This document shows, piece by piece, positions 35,005-43,332 of a stretch of 64,000 nucleotides of DNA. Each line of letters opens with the position of its first letter. Position 1 is the stretch's first letter. Position numbers and translations under genes: made by a program. The stretch is from Zhongshania aquimaris (GTDB taxonomy: Bacteria; Pseudomonadota; Gammaproteobacteria; Pseudomonadales; Spongiibacteraceae): NCBI RefSeq assembly GCF_019312595.1, contig NZ_JAHWDQ010000003.1, forward strand, positions 310,001 to 374,000, in the 5' to 3' direction. Below the pieces are notes generated by a model that ran no database searches, was not told where the DNA came from, and was given only the letters and a program-made list of their open reading frames with translations.

Positions 35005-36636
35005 TTAAGCGACTGCGCCCTTGCCGCTTTCAGCAAACGCCTTTGCGGTTTTATAGTCAGGTTTACCACTGGGAGCGCGGGGCAATTCGTCGATAAGATG
35101 GATTTCACGCGGCACTTTGTAGCCGGCAATATGCTTGCGGCAATGGTCTTGAATATTCTCCAAGCTCAATTGAGTACCCTTGCGCGGCTGTATAATGGCA
35201 CTTACACGACTTCCCCAGCGTTCATCTGAGACACCAACAACCAAGGCATCAAAGATACCGTCGTGAGCTTTCAGTGCATCTTCCACTTCTTCAGGGAATA
35301 TCTTTTCACCGCCGCTATTAATGCAATTTGATCCACGCCCAAACACGGTGATTGAGCCATCATCTTCTAGCTTAGCGGCATCGCCGGTCAGCAACCAGGT
35401 TTTGCCATCAACTTGAATAAAGGTCTTTGCAGTTTTTTCAGGGTCGTTGTAGTAACCGTTGGGTATGTAACCTGCGCGGGCAAATATGCCAGTTTCACCT
35501 AACTCGGCGTGACGACGCGGTTCACCTTCAACGTCAATAATGACGTCCATAAAATCTGTACGGGTAACATTACCGAGGCCAGATGCCGTCTTTTTGCTGC
35601 CGTTATCCATGCCCATTTGGCCACCTTCAGATGAGCCAAAACTATTGGTGATAAAGACATTGGGGAAATGCTTTTTAAACGCTTCCTGTTTAGCGTCTGA
35701 GAAAATAGCGCCGCCGGAGCCCACGTTAAACACCGCACTTAAATCCCAGCGCTCAGCATTGCTTTCCAAGGCATCCAACAATGGAATTGCCATCGCATCG
35801 CCGACTATCTGCACCGCATTTACTTTCTCATCGGCGACAATTTGCCACACGGCTTCGCCATTAAACGAGCGCTGATGATTCAGCACTAAGGCATTGCCCG
35901 CCAATAACTGAATACAGGCGTACCACCAAGACGCGCCATGCATCAGCGGTGCGAGTGCGATACCACGCAGCGGATGTTCGGTCACGCGGCTCGCCATGTC
36001 CTCTGGCTTTTCACAAGCGCCCAGCGGAGAAAAATGACCGCCGCCGCCCATTGCGGCAAAAAATACGTTTTTGTGCGGCCACATTACGCCCTTGGGCATG
36101 CCGGTAGTGCCGCCGGTATAGAGAATGAAATAATCATCCCCAGAGCGCTCTGCAAAATCGCGCCCCTTATTCTGCGTATCCCGAACAGTGTGATAATCCA
36201 CGGCGCCAATTGACGACAGTGATTCGTCGCTGGCATCGGCAACCGATATACACAGTTTTAGGGTCTTGGCAGCACTGCGAACTTCAGCAATAGCCGGAAT
36301 GAATTCACGATGATGAATACAGGCAACCATGTCTGCGTTGTCAAAAATATAAAGCAGCTCATCTTTAACATAGCGGTAGTTCACATTGATCGGCACCGCG
36401 CGAATCTTAAAGCAGGCTAACATCGCCTCAAGATATTCGTTGCAGTTATACATATACAAGCCGACGTGATCACCCGCTTTAACACCCTGCGACGCAAGGT
36501 AATGTGCCATCTGGTTGGCGCCGGCATCTAACTCCGCATAGCTACAGCGGCTAGTACCGCACACCAACGCCTCGCGCTCCGGTACTTTGTCGGCAACGGC
36601 TTCAAACAAATCAGCGAGGTTAAAATGCATAGCCAT
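35005..36636 (-). CDS. acyl-CoA synthetase, FadD19-like AMP-binding ligase
   Basis: 543 aa ANL ligase. P-loop YFILYTGGTTGMPKGVMWPH, A5 motif TNSFGSSEGGQMGM, LLTGDAAKLEDDGSITVFGRGSNCINSGGEKIFPEEVE and C-terminal Lys in RAPSGKPDYK. The N-terminus NLADLFEAVADKVPEREALVCG and the GGGGHFSPLG segment resemble FadD19/FadD17-type steroid side-chain ligases, by recollection. It would convert a C24-type or other long acid to its CoA ester. Preceded on the minus strand by a structured hairpin region (36751-36802). Confidence 0.92.
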   Translation of the reverse strand: MAMHFNLADLFEAVADKVPEREALVCGTSRCSYAELDAGANQMAHYLASQGVKAGDHVGLYMYNCNEYLEAMLACFKIRAVPINVNYRYVKDELLYIFDNADMVACIHHREFIPAIAEVRSAAKTLKLCISVADASDESLSSIGAVDYHTVRDTQNKGRDFAERSGDDYFILYTGGTTGMPKGVMWPHKNVFFAAMGGGGHFSPLGACEKPEDMASRVTEHPLRGIALAPLMHGASWWYACIQLLAGNALVLNHQRSFNGEAVWQIVADEKVNAVQIVGDAMAIPLLDALESNAERWDLSAVFNVGSGGAIFSDAKQEAFKKHFPNVFITNSFGSSEGGQMGMDNGSKKTASGLGNVTRTDFMDVIIDVEGEPRRHAELGETGIFARAGYIPNGYYNDPEKTAKTFIQVDGKTWLLTGDAAKLEDDGSITVFGRGSNCINSGGEKIFPEEVEDALKAHDGIFDALVVGVSDERWGSRVSAIIQPRKGTQLSLENIQDHCRKHIAGYKVPREIHLIDELPRAPSGKPDYKTAKAFAESGKGAVA

Positions 36637-36750
36637 ATTCTCTATCCCTTATTTTTTTTCTGAGCGAGTGTCGCAATCTTTATTGAGAAATGTTCATTTA
36701 ACAGGCTAGCAAAACGTAGCCTGAACAAACAATCTACCAATGTACCAAGC

Positions 36751-36802
36751 GCAAACTGGCCTCGCCATCCTCCCAAGGGACGAGACTGTGAAGCCAGTTT
36801 GC
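36751..36802 (-). terminator. large hairpin between thiolase and ligase genes
   Basis: Perfect 10-bp stem GCAAACTGGC (36751-36760) / GCCAGTTTGC (36793-36802) enclosing CTCG/CGAG (36761-36764, 36781-36784) and TCC/GGA. Located just after the thiolase stop (36815). No T-tract; a terminator, attenuator or RNA-stability element. Confidence 0.5.
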
Positions 36803-36814
36803 AAACTCAGTTAA

Positions 36815-37978
36815 TTACGCTTTCTCTGAGCTGACAACCCACATCGAGTAAAACTGTGCACCACCGCCATAAGCATGTCCCAGTGCTGTTTTAGCACCAT
36901 CAACCTGATGATCACCTGCTTCACCACGCACCTGTTGTGCGGCTTCCGCAAAGCGAATCATCCCAGACGCGCCAATTGGGTTAGAACACAATACACCACC
37001 AGACGGATTCCAAGGTATATCGCCGCCTTCGGTCAATGAGGTTGCGCCTGACATCGTTAATTCCCAACCTTTACCCTCATCGGCAAAGCCAAGGTTTTCT
37101 AACCACATCGGTTCGTACCAGGAAAACGGCACATAGATTTCGGCGCAATCAAGATCTTTACGCGGGTTGTGGATACCAGCCTGCGCATACACGTCTTTGG
37201 CACAATCAATACCGGCGCGCGGGTTAACCTGCTCACGGCCTGCATACATGGTTGGTTCAGAGCGCATCGCGGCACCGCGTATCCACGCCGGCTTGCGGGG
37301 CGACTTGGCTGCCAGTTCCTCGTTAGCGATAACCATGGCACAAGCGCCATCAGAAGAAGGGCAAGCCTCTAAGAAGCGCAGCGGTTCCCACAACATGGGG
37401 CTGTCTTCTACTTCCTTCATCGTAATTTCAGGTAGTTGCAAATGCGCCAATGGGTTCTTTGCACCGTGCAAACGATCCTTTACCGCCACTTTTATACCTG
37501 CATCATACGGCGCATTCGAGCGGCGCATGTACTCGCGAATAATCGGCGCAAAATAACCACCAGCACCGGCATTTAAATGGGGAGAAAACGGCTGTGGATT
37601 TGACAGCGCCCACATCGCATTAGACTCAGACTGTTTCTCGAACGATACGGTCAAAATGCGTTTAAACACGCCACTTTGCACATAGGTTGCAGCTACGATG
37701 GCGGTAGAGCCACCCACTGAACCCGCCGTGTGAACACGCAACATTGGCTTGCCATTACAGCCCAGCGCATCGGTCAGATAAAGCTCAGGCATGATCACAC
37801 CTTCGAACATATCTGGCGCTTTACCAATAATTACCGCGTCAATATCATTCCAGGTTAAGCCCGCATCTTCTAGGGCGTTAACAGCGGCTTCTCTCACCAT
37901 ACCCGCAATAGATACGTCTTTGCGTTTGGTTTTATATTTCGTTTGGCCTACGCCAACAACAGCAGCTAACTGAGCCAT
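36815..37978 (-). CDS. thiolase-like acyl-CoA acetyltransferase (SCP2/Ltp type)
   Basis: 387 aa from the ATG at 37978, which shares one base with the TAA of the upstream thiolase gene (TAATG). The frame opens earlier but that part lies in the upstream gene. VGVGQTKYKTKRKDVSIAGMVREAA starts the SCP2-type thiolase domain. HTAGSVGGSTAIVAATYVQSG occupies the nucleophile region, where Ser/Gly stand in place of the usual Cys; GALCSNP-type (GGVLCSNPIGASGMIRFAEAAQQVRG) and ALGHAYGGGAQFYSMWV follow. Ltp2/Ltp3-type proteins with DUF35 partners act as thiolases or retro-aldolases on steroid side chains. Confidence 0.9.
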   Translation of the reverse strand: MAQLAAVVGVGQTKYKTKRKDVSIAGMVREAAVNALEDAGLTWNDIDAVIIGKAPDMFEGVIMPELYLTDALGCNGKPMLRVHTAGSVGGSTAIVAATYVQSGVFKRILTVSFEKQSESNAMWALSNPQPFSPHLNAGAGGYFAPIIREYMRRSNAPYDAGIKVAVKDRLHGAKNPLAHLQLPEITMKEVEDSPMLWEPLRFLEACPSSDGACAMVIANEELAAKSPRKPAWIRGAAMRSEPTMYAGREQVNPRAGIDCAKDVYAQAGIHNPRKDLDCAEIYVPFSWYEPMWLENLGFADEGKGWELTMSGATSLTEGGDIPWNPSGGVLCSNPIGASGMIRFAEAAQQVRGEAGDHQVDGAKTALGHAYGGGAQFYSMWVVSSEKA

Positions 37979-39036
37979 TATTTCGCCTCCAGTACGGTAA
38001 TCAGGTTTTGTTGCAAGCACGGACCTGATGTCGCGTGGGCAACACCGCGTTTTGCTTCACCACGGATAATTCGCATAGCAACTTCACCGATACGCGACAG
38101 CCCAGATGCCATCATGACATTGCCAGCAAGCACACCGCCCGACGGATTAATCACTGTGTCATCACCCAAACCTAAGGCCTTTTTGAGAATAATTTCCTGG
38201 TGACTAAACGGCGCGTAAAGCTCAGCAACATCCACTGGCCCATCTGCCACGCCCGCCGCTTTGCCTGCAATTTCAGTTGATACTGAACGGCTTAAATCAC
38301 GCGAGCCAATATGGTGAGTCTCAATACGATGATCGATCCCCTTGATAATCGCGTACGGCTTGCCCCACTCTTCGGCTTTCTCGATGGTGCAAATAATCAT
38401 GGCACAGGCACCGTCAGAAATTGGGCAGCAATCATGACGACGCAAAGGTGACACGTAGGTCGCTTCTTTAAGCAAATCCGCTACCGTTTGATCACCCTTC
38501 AATTGCGCATGGGGATTTTTCAAGGCGTTATTGCGCGAACGCGCTACTACTTCGGCCATATCGGCTTCAGTGATTTCACCCGAGTCGAGCATGGTTCTCG
38601 CCTGCATCGCAGCAAACGCAATGGTGTCTACCCACAGCGGCGCGAGGTAATACGGATCAAGTTGCTGAGACAGCACTATCGGCAGTTCACCCGGAGAAGA
38701 TTTACCAAACCCGTATAGCAGCGCTGACTCAGCAGTACCCATCTGGATTTTCAACCACGCTTCATAAAGCGCCCATGCCGCATCCATTTCCACATGCGAC
38801 TCTTTGATCGGCGGCACCGCGCCAAGCGCGTCAACACCGGCAACAAAGGCAAACGCCGCACCCTGCTGATAGTCGCAACTACCTGAACAGGTAAAATCCA
38901 CATCCTGCGCACTTTTAATTCCGGTTTGCTTAAATACTTCGGTGAGCACCGGCATAATCAGCTCAACTTCGTTTTGCGCACCAGCGTCGCGCTGGCAATT
39001 TGATTGCGCAAAGGCAACTATCGCAACATCACGCAT
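37978..39036 (-). CDS. thiolase-like protein (SCP2/Ltp type), second subunit or paralogue
   Basis: 352 aa from the ATG at 39036 (MRDVAIVAFAQSNCQRD), which follows the DUF35 stop with one base between (TAAGATG). The nucleophile region reads TCSGSCDYQQGAAFAFVAGVD, so Cys residues are present near the position where the neighbouring thiolase has none. C-terminal NPSGGVLAGNVMMASGLSRIGEVAMRIIRGEAKRGVAHATSG is canonical. Adjacent thiolases and DUF35 protein probably assemble into one complex, as in Ltp2-ChsH2 systems. Confidence 0.9.
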   Translation of the reverse strand: MRDVAIVAFAQSNCQRDAGAQNEVELIMPVLTEVFKQTGIKSAQDVDFTCSGSCDYQQGAAFAFVAGVDALGAVPPIKESHVEMDAAWALYEAWLKIQMGTAESALLYGFGKSSPGELPIVLSQQLDPYYLAPLWVDTIAFAAMQARTMLDSGEITEADMAEVVARSRNNALKNPHAQLKGDQTVADLLKEATYVSPLRRHDCCPISDGACAMIICTIEKAEEWGKPYAIIKGIDHRIETHHIGSRDLSRSVSTEIAGKAAGVADGPVDVAELYAPFSHQEIILKKALGLGDDTVINPSGGVLAGNVMMASGLSRIGEVAMRIIRGEAKRGVAHATSGPCLQQNLITVLEAK

Positions 39037-39037
39037 C

Positions 39038-40015
39038 TTATCGGCCCTCATCAATTAATTTGCCAATTTGATCTACCGGCACATCCGGCTCATCAATTGG
39101 CTTAAAGTACTGAATATTTTCCATGGCATAGCCCCACTCTGCTTCAGGCTTCCAAAGTGCTTCTACGCGCATACCTATGCGCACTTCCTCGTTTTTGCAT
39201 TCGCTGAGCAGGTGCAGGAAGCTCAAGTTCGCACCGTCTAATACCAAGTTGGCAATAACGTAAGGCGGCTTAATCGGGTTACCTGGGATAGGAATATAAA
39301 CAATGGTGAAGGACTCAACGGTGGCCTTATTGCCCAAAGTCACTTCTTCTTCCGTCGGTACGCCACAGGCAGCACAAGAGCCACGTGGTGGAATGTAGAC
39401 ATTGCGGCAATTTGGGCAGCGCTGGCCAACCAACTTACCTTTTTTCATCGACTGCAAATAACGTGCAGTGGCCTTACCGGCAGTGAAGTTATAGGTAAGG
39501 TAGATCGGCGCTTCCATACCGGTGATCTGCTCGTCAGACGTCGCGGGCTTCAACTCACCCAACAACGCCACCGCCTCAGGCACAAAACCATTCACATCGC
39601 TCATCAAGCCCTTGGTTTCTTCTGCCCAACGCACTTTTACGCGCATACCGGTGCTCATTGCAGCTTCGTCGCCGGCATCAACCCAGTGCAGCATTGGCGT
39701 GTCTGCGCCGTCCAGTTGAATCATCGCCCAGGCGAATGGCTTATCACTGGGATGTGCTTTACGAGGTTCTTTAACCCAGCACCACGTCTTAACCACACCT
39801 GCATCGGCCACATCGACAAATTCCGTCAATGCCGCTGCACTAATTGGATCAAACTCCACCGGCGGCATCAGCACTTTGCCATCGCTGGCTTTAATGCCAA
39901 CCATTTTGCGAGCGCGCAAGGAGGTCAAAAACTGACCCACAATAGGCCCGGTGGACCGCGTATAGGTATAGCCTAGCGTAAAGGCTTGGCTAAGAATTTC
40001 AGCCGATGACGACAT
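39038..40015 (-). CDS. DUF35 OB-fold/zinc-ribbon protein (thiolase partner)
   Basis: 325 aa. Two OB-fold halves: an N-terminal half without a zinc ribbon (VEFDPISAAALTEFVDV, then AWAMIQLDGAD) and a C-terminal half with the rubredoxin-like ribbon CPNCRNVYIPPRGSCAAC and the OB strand ESFTIVYIPIPGNPIKPPYVIANLVLDGA. DUF35 proteins bind SCP2 thiolases and are needed for retro-aldol or thiolytic removal of a side-chain unit. First gene of the minus-strand run, immediately upstream of both thiolases, supporting a three-protein complex. Confidence 0.92.
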   Translation of the reverse strand: MSSSAEILSQAFTLGYTYTRSTGPIVGQFLTSLRARKMVGIKASDGKVLMPPVEFDPISAAALTEFVDVADAGVVKTWCWVKEPRKAHPSDKPFAWAMIQLDGADTPMLHWVDAGDEAAMSTGMRVKVRWAEETKGLMSDVNGFVPEAVALLGELKPATSDEQITGMEAPIYLTYNFTAGKATARYLQSMKKGKLVGQRCPNCRNVYIPPRGSCAACGVPTEEEVTLGNKATVESFTIVYIPIPGNPIKPPYVIANLVLDGANLSFLHLLSECKNEEVRIGMRVEALWKPEAEWGYAMENIQYFKPIDEPDVPVDQIGKLIDEGR

Positions 40016-40172
40016 CAGATCTCTCCTTCGTGTTTAAATTAGGTCAACAAGCACGCCATAAGCTCGCACCATTAACCCGCTTGCCAAGAAGTATCTCCGC
40101 GGCCCCGATGTTGAACAATGTCGCTGCTGATCAAGTAAATGACAAAAACGATCAGGGCGGCAAAGAAAGCCG

Positions 40173-40420
40173 GACGTCGGGGGTCTGAGGACTGAGGTCT
40201 GACGAACTTACTAGAGGCTGAATGCTGGACGGGAGACGGAAGACGCAAAGGAGGCAAGTCGGAAGCAGCATGCTAAGTCGAGAGCTGCTAAATCAAGTTT
40301 TTCGGAATGTTATTAAATCACACTGCGGACTGCTTTTGATTTTATCGTCAGTCGTCTGACTTCCGACGCCCGACCAGAGCGTCGATTTCGCGTCTTCCGT
40401 CTTCCGTCCAGCGTCAGGCT
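40173..40420. repeat. inverted, heptad-periodic repeat element
   Basis: Left arm (about 40173-40268) and right arm (about 40345-40420) are made of degenerate 7-mers such as GTCTGAG-GACTGAG-GTCTGAC and GGGAGAC-GGAAGAC. 40224-40246 is the reverse complement of 40390-40412 at 22 of 23 positions (GCTGGACGG...AGACGC). A roughly 75-bp AT-rich core separates the arms. Lies in the divergent region between the DUF35 and DUF454 genes. No ORF. Confidence 0.7.
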
Positions 40421-40453
40421 TCTTAGCGACCCCCTTCGCCCTCCGTCGCTATT

Positions 40454-40468
40454 TTGCTAAAGTAGCAA
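40454..40468. promoter_or_regulatory. small inverted repeat upstream of the DUF454 gene
   Basis: TTGCTA-AAG-TAGCAA, perfect 6-bp arms, 25 bp before the start codon; possible operator. Confidence 0.35.
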
Positions 40469-40492
40469 GGCAGTCAACAAATCAGAGCAATA

Positions 40493-40918
40493 ATGAAAAC
40501 ACCTTACCAGCACCGCAACCCCGCCGTTCGTTACCTATTGTTTGTTATCGGATGGATTTCTTTCGTACTCGGCATGATCGGCCTGCTGTTACCTGTGATA
40601 CCAACAACGCCCTTTCTATTGCTCAGCGCCGCCTGCTTTCTGCGCAGTTCGCCCCGTTTTTATGTATGGCTGACCGAACACCGCTGGTGGGGAAAGTACA
40701 TACGCTATTATTTAGACGGCCAGGGCATTCCCCGCCGCATCAAAATTGGCATTATCGCGATGCTCTGGATCACCATTCTGACCAGCGCCCTACTCATTGT
40801 AAAAATCCACTGGCTCAGTGTGATGATGATTTCAGTGGCGGCAATAATGACGGTATATATTGCCAAACAGGCAGAACCGAATCTAAACGAAACAAGCGAA
40901 AGCCCTAGAAACTCGTAA
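40493..40918 (+). CDS. DUF454 family membrane protein (YbaN-like)
   Basis: 141 aa. The conserved N-terminal block LLFVIGWISFVLGMIGLLLPVIPTTPFLLLSAACFLRSSPRFY and the following WWGKYIRYYLDGQGIPRRIKIG are the DUF454/YbaN signature. Two hydrophobic hairpins; inner-membrane. Function unknown. The C-terminal tail (EPNLNETSESPRNS) is polar. The next gene on the same strand follows by about 105 bp. Confidence 0.92.
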   Translation: MKTPYQHRNPAVRYLLFVIGWISFVLGMIGLLLPVIPTTPFLLLSAACFLRSSPRFYVWLTEHRWWGKYIRYYLDGQGIPRRIKIGIIAMLWITILTSALLIVKIHWLSVMMISVAAIMTVYIAKQAEPNLNETSESPRNS

Positions 40919-41023
40919 GTCTACCCCCTAAATACGGTGTTCATCTCATCGCTACTTGGCCGTAAATTAAGTCGAGTTATTGCCCAAATTAAAGCGGTTA
41001 TTAAACAGAGTGAGAAACACCTC

Positions 41024-41923
41024 ATGAAACAACTGTCTATCATTGCATTAGCCCTGGCATTTATCCCCATCGCTAACGCAGGTTTCTCTTTATCCGGCCA
41101 ACCCGAAATCAAGGAGGAGGCCTATACATCCCAGCTCGCCGCCCTGCGACAAAAAGCCCTGAACACCATCAAGGTAAGCGGAGAAATGCCTGTTTACCAG
41201 GGAGAACTCTCCATTGCGCCGCTGGTTGTTAAAATTGATTTTCAGAAAACAATCAAAGTAGCTCAGGGCGTATCCGTCTTAGGCGAATACACCCCCTGGC
41301 TAAACTTAGAACAATCCATCTGGGGTTTTGAAGAAGCGATCGACAGCGCTGACGAAAAAATTACCGCTCGCATTGAAGAATTGATGGAGGGCGACATCTG
41401 GGCTGTGGATGAGTCGACGAAAAGCGAATCAAGCAAACTAATTTATTTTCCCGTCGACATGCCCGCCTTAAACCGCAAAATGCCGAATTATAACCGAACC
41501 TTCGTTGCCCTCGACTCCTTTGGCTTTAGCGTTGAAGATCTACTAAAGGCAACTAATATTGAGCTTATCGACGAAGATGAACTGGATGGTGTGGTTTTCT
41601 TTCCCTATATTAATCTCGCTTTACACAAGCAAACAGCAACCACCTCGGTAATGAACGGCGAGCTGATGATCAACTATGTCGCCGCCATCAACGGTTACTT
41701 CGCCATCTGCAAGAAAAAGTTCTGCTTTAATGCGGAATTACCAAACAATACGTACTTTGACTTAGTGATTCCCCTCGTTCATCGCAAAGAAGCCACATCG
41801 GACGAAACACACATTGCCGCGCGCGAATTTGGCGAGCAGCTGATGGCTGACTTAATTACTGAATTCACCTTAGCCGCATTTGAAAAATTCACCGAAATAG
41901 TGATTGATGAAGACGAGGAATAA
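41024..41923 (+). CDS. exported hypothetical protein
   Basis: 299 aa from the ATG at 41024, which gives a clean signal peptide (MKQLSIIALALAFIPIANA-G); the frame opens at 40937 but the extra 29 residues are not signal-like. Mature protein acidic, no TM segment, no recognised domain; it ends in the acidic stretch VIDEDEE. A pair of Cys (AICKKKFCF) may form a disulfide. Followed by the palindrome at 41928-41947. Confidence 0.72.
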   Translation: MKQLSIIALALAFIPIANAGFSLSGQPEIKEEAYTSQLAALRQKALNTIKVSGEMPVYQGELSIAPLVVKIDFQKTIKVAQGVSVLGEYTPWLNLEQSIWGFEEAIDSADEKITARIEELMEGDIWAVDESTKSESSKLIYFPVDMPALNRKMPNYNRTFVALDSFGFSVEDLLKATNIELIDEDELDGVVFFPYINLALHKQTATTSVMNGELMINYVAAINGYFAICKKKFCFNAELPNNTYFDLVIPLVHRKEATSDETHIAAREFGEQLMADLITEFTLAAFEKFTEIVIDEDEE

Positions 41924-41927
41924 GACC

Positions 41928-41947
41928 TCCAACAAGATCTTGTTGGA
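41928..41947. terminator. perfect 20-bp palindrome after the exported protein gene
   Basis: TCCAACAAGATCTTGTTGGA, fully self-complementary, 5 nt after the stop codon. No T-run; acts as a terminator arm or a protein site. Confidence 0.4.
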
Positions 41948-41970
41948 TGGGATACATAATGCCAAAGGTA

Positions 41971-42001
41971 GCGGACCAAAACACAAAGCTTTTGTGTCCG
42001 C
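41971..42001. terminator. hairpin between convergent genes
   Basis: GCGGAC-CAAA-ACACAAA-GCT-TTTGTGT-CCGC, a bulged stem in the convergent space before the CbiZ stop; on the minus strand it lies after the cbiZ gene. Possible bidirectional terminator. Confidence 0.45.
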
Positions 42002-42040
42002 TGATTTGCCTTGCTATGTAAAACTCTTTGCAAGACCCAT

Positions 42041-42739
42041 TTAGCGCTTAGGCGTCTCGCCATTAAACCCAGACGCTAATGACTTTGTGACGGCCGATAT
42101 AACTAGCCTACCAATCAACTCGCCAAGCAAGACGTGCTTACCGCAAAAGGCTATCTCTTCAGGACCATCCCCACTTACAACAGCTATAGCATCTGTTCCA
42201 GTTCCCGTCGCAAGCCGCTGAGATACCGGACTTACAACACCGACATCTTGCAACGCAGCTGCCTTGCCCTCTGTGGCAACCATGACTGCTTCTAACATAG
42301 CAGCATCAGTCAACTTGGCCGAACAAATCAAAATAAGATTAATAGTGCCAACGTGTTTTGATAATGCCAGCACTTCCTGCACATCAGCTTTATCTCCAGC
42401 ACGCCGAGCGTTGTCTATACCTGTGGTGACCAAAACGGTTAAATCTATTCCCTCTACGCAAGACTGCTCAATACGGAGCGAAGACATTGGCGCCGCCGTC
42501 ATCATGCCGACAACATTGCCTTGCCATCCTTGCTGTTCTGCATAGTTCCGCAAGCTCACATCGGGGGCTTCAATTGTTGATGAATCTTTGGGTACTTTTC
42601 GATTCACAATATGATCAGCTTTAATTATGCCACCATTCAAAATGGCCGAGCTCAATACTCGCTGAGGGGACGAAAAAGCAACGTGTAAATGGTCATCATT
42701 TTGATGCAAATTGGTAAAATTATTGATTTTTAAAATCAT
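42041..42739 (-). CDS. cbiZ: adenosylcobinamide amidohydrolase
   Basis: 232 aa CbiZ-family protein. The block VVSPVSQRLATGTGTDAIAVVSGDGPEEIAFCGKHVLLGELIGRLV, with GTGTD and the GKH motif, is diagnostic of CbiZ, which cleaves the nucleotide-loop side of (pseudo)adenosylcobinamide to adenosylcobyric acid for corrinoid salvage or remodelling. No other B12 gene or cobalamin riboswitch is visible. It lies 40 bp downstream of the MerR-type gene on the same strand, so it may be co-transcribed with that regulator. Confidence 0.87.
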   Translation of the reverse strand: MILKINNFTNLHQNDDHLHVAFSSPQRVLSSAILNGGIIKADHIVNRKVPKDSSTIEAPDVSLRNYAEQQGWQGNVVGMMTAAPMSSLRIEQSCVEGIDLTVLVTTGIDNARRAGDKADVQEVLALSKHVGTINLILICSAKLTDAAMLEAVMVATEGKAAALQDVGVVSPVSQRLATGTGTDAIAVVSGDGPEEIAFCGKHVLLGELIGRLVISAVTKSLASGFNGETPKR

Positions 42740-42779
42740 GTCTACAAGATGTCAATTGTGGTGAGAAAAGGCCACCGAG

Positions 42780-43253
42780 TTACATATCGCCGCGTTCACC
42801 GGCTTGTCCGGTGCAACGCTTGTAAGATCGTCGCCTTTTTGGCAGTTGATCCGAGCCTTCACTTTTAATCGCCCCAGATGCCGCTAATCCGAGCAAGCGA
42901 CGAAACTTAGGACATTCCATATGGCTCGGAGCAAAACAGACAGCTGCATGCCTAAGTCCATCGCGCATCGCTATCAGCTTTTGGACGGTGCTATCCAGTT
43001 CGTCTGCCTTTTTCGCCAGCAGTTCTCTATCAATATTTGGGCTTCCATTAGCTCCTACCATTTGAGCGATTTCATCTAGTGAAACCCCGGCTGCACGCCC
43101 CAGCGCAATCAATGCAAGCCTCTCCAAAATATTGGCCCCAAATACCCGGCGCAGCCCTTGCCTACCAACAGATTTGATCAGGCCTTTTTCTTCATAAAAA
43201 CGCAATGTGGAGGCTGGAACCCCGGAACGTTTGGCTACCTCTGCGATGTCCAT
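42780..43253 (-). CDS. MerR family regulator
   Basis: 157 aa. N-terminal Mer[42 protein letters not shown]. The dimerisation helix follows, and the C-terminus has CFAPSHMECPKFRRLL, a Cys-His-Cys set that could bind metal or sense thiols; the SoxR four-Cys iron-sulfur cluster is not present. Divergent from the DUF2938 gene, with a MerR-type promoter between (43263-43285). Likely activates that gene pair and itself. Confidence 0.9.
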   Translation of the reverse strand: MDIAEVAKRSGVPASTLRFYEEKGLIKSVGRQGLRRVFGANILERLALIALGRAAGVSLDEIAQMVGANGSPNIDRELLAKKADELDSTVQKLIAMRDGLRHAAVCFAPSHMECPKFRRLLGLAASGAIKSEGSDQLPKRRRSYKRCTGQAGERGDM

Positions 43254-43262
43254 AAATTGCTC

Positions 43263-43291
43263 TTGACCTCAAGTCGACTTTAGGTTGTACG
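43263..43291 (+). promoter_or_regulatory. MerR/SoxR-type operator-promoter
   Basis: ACCTCAAGTCGACTTTAGGT (43266-43285) is a near-perfect palindrome resembling the SoxR box. It sits in the long spacer after TTGACC (43263-43268), the 19-bp-spacer architecture typical of MerR-activated promoters, oriented toward the DUF2938 gene. Confidence 0.7.
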
Positions 43292-43332
43292 CTAGCACTA
43301 GTTCGAAATCGAAACAAGCAAAGGAGAGATTT

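Noticed and set aside
40173-40420. Heptad-repeat element as a CRISPR array
   Set aside because: Repeats are contiguous 7-mers without spacers, and the two arms are inverted rather than direct.
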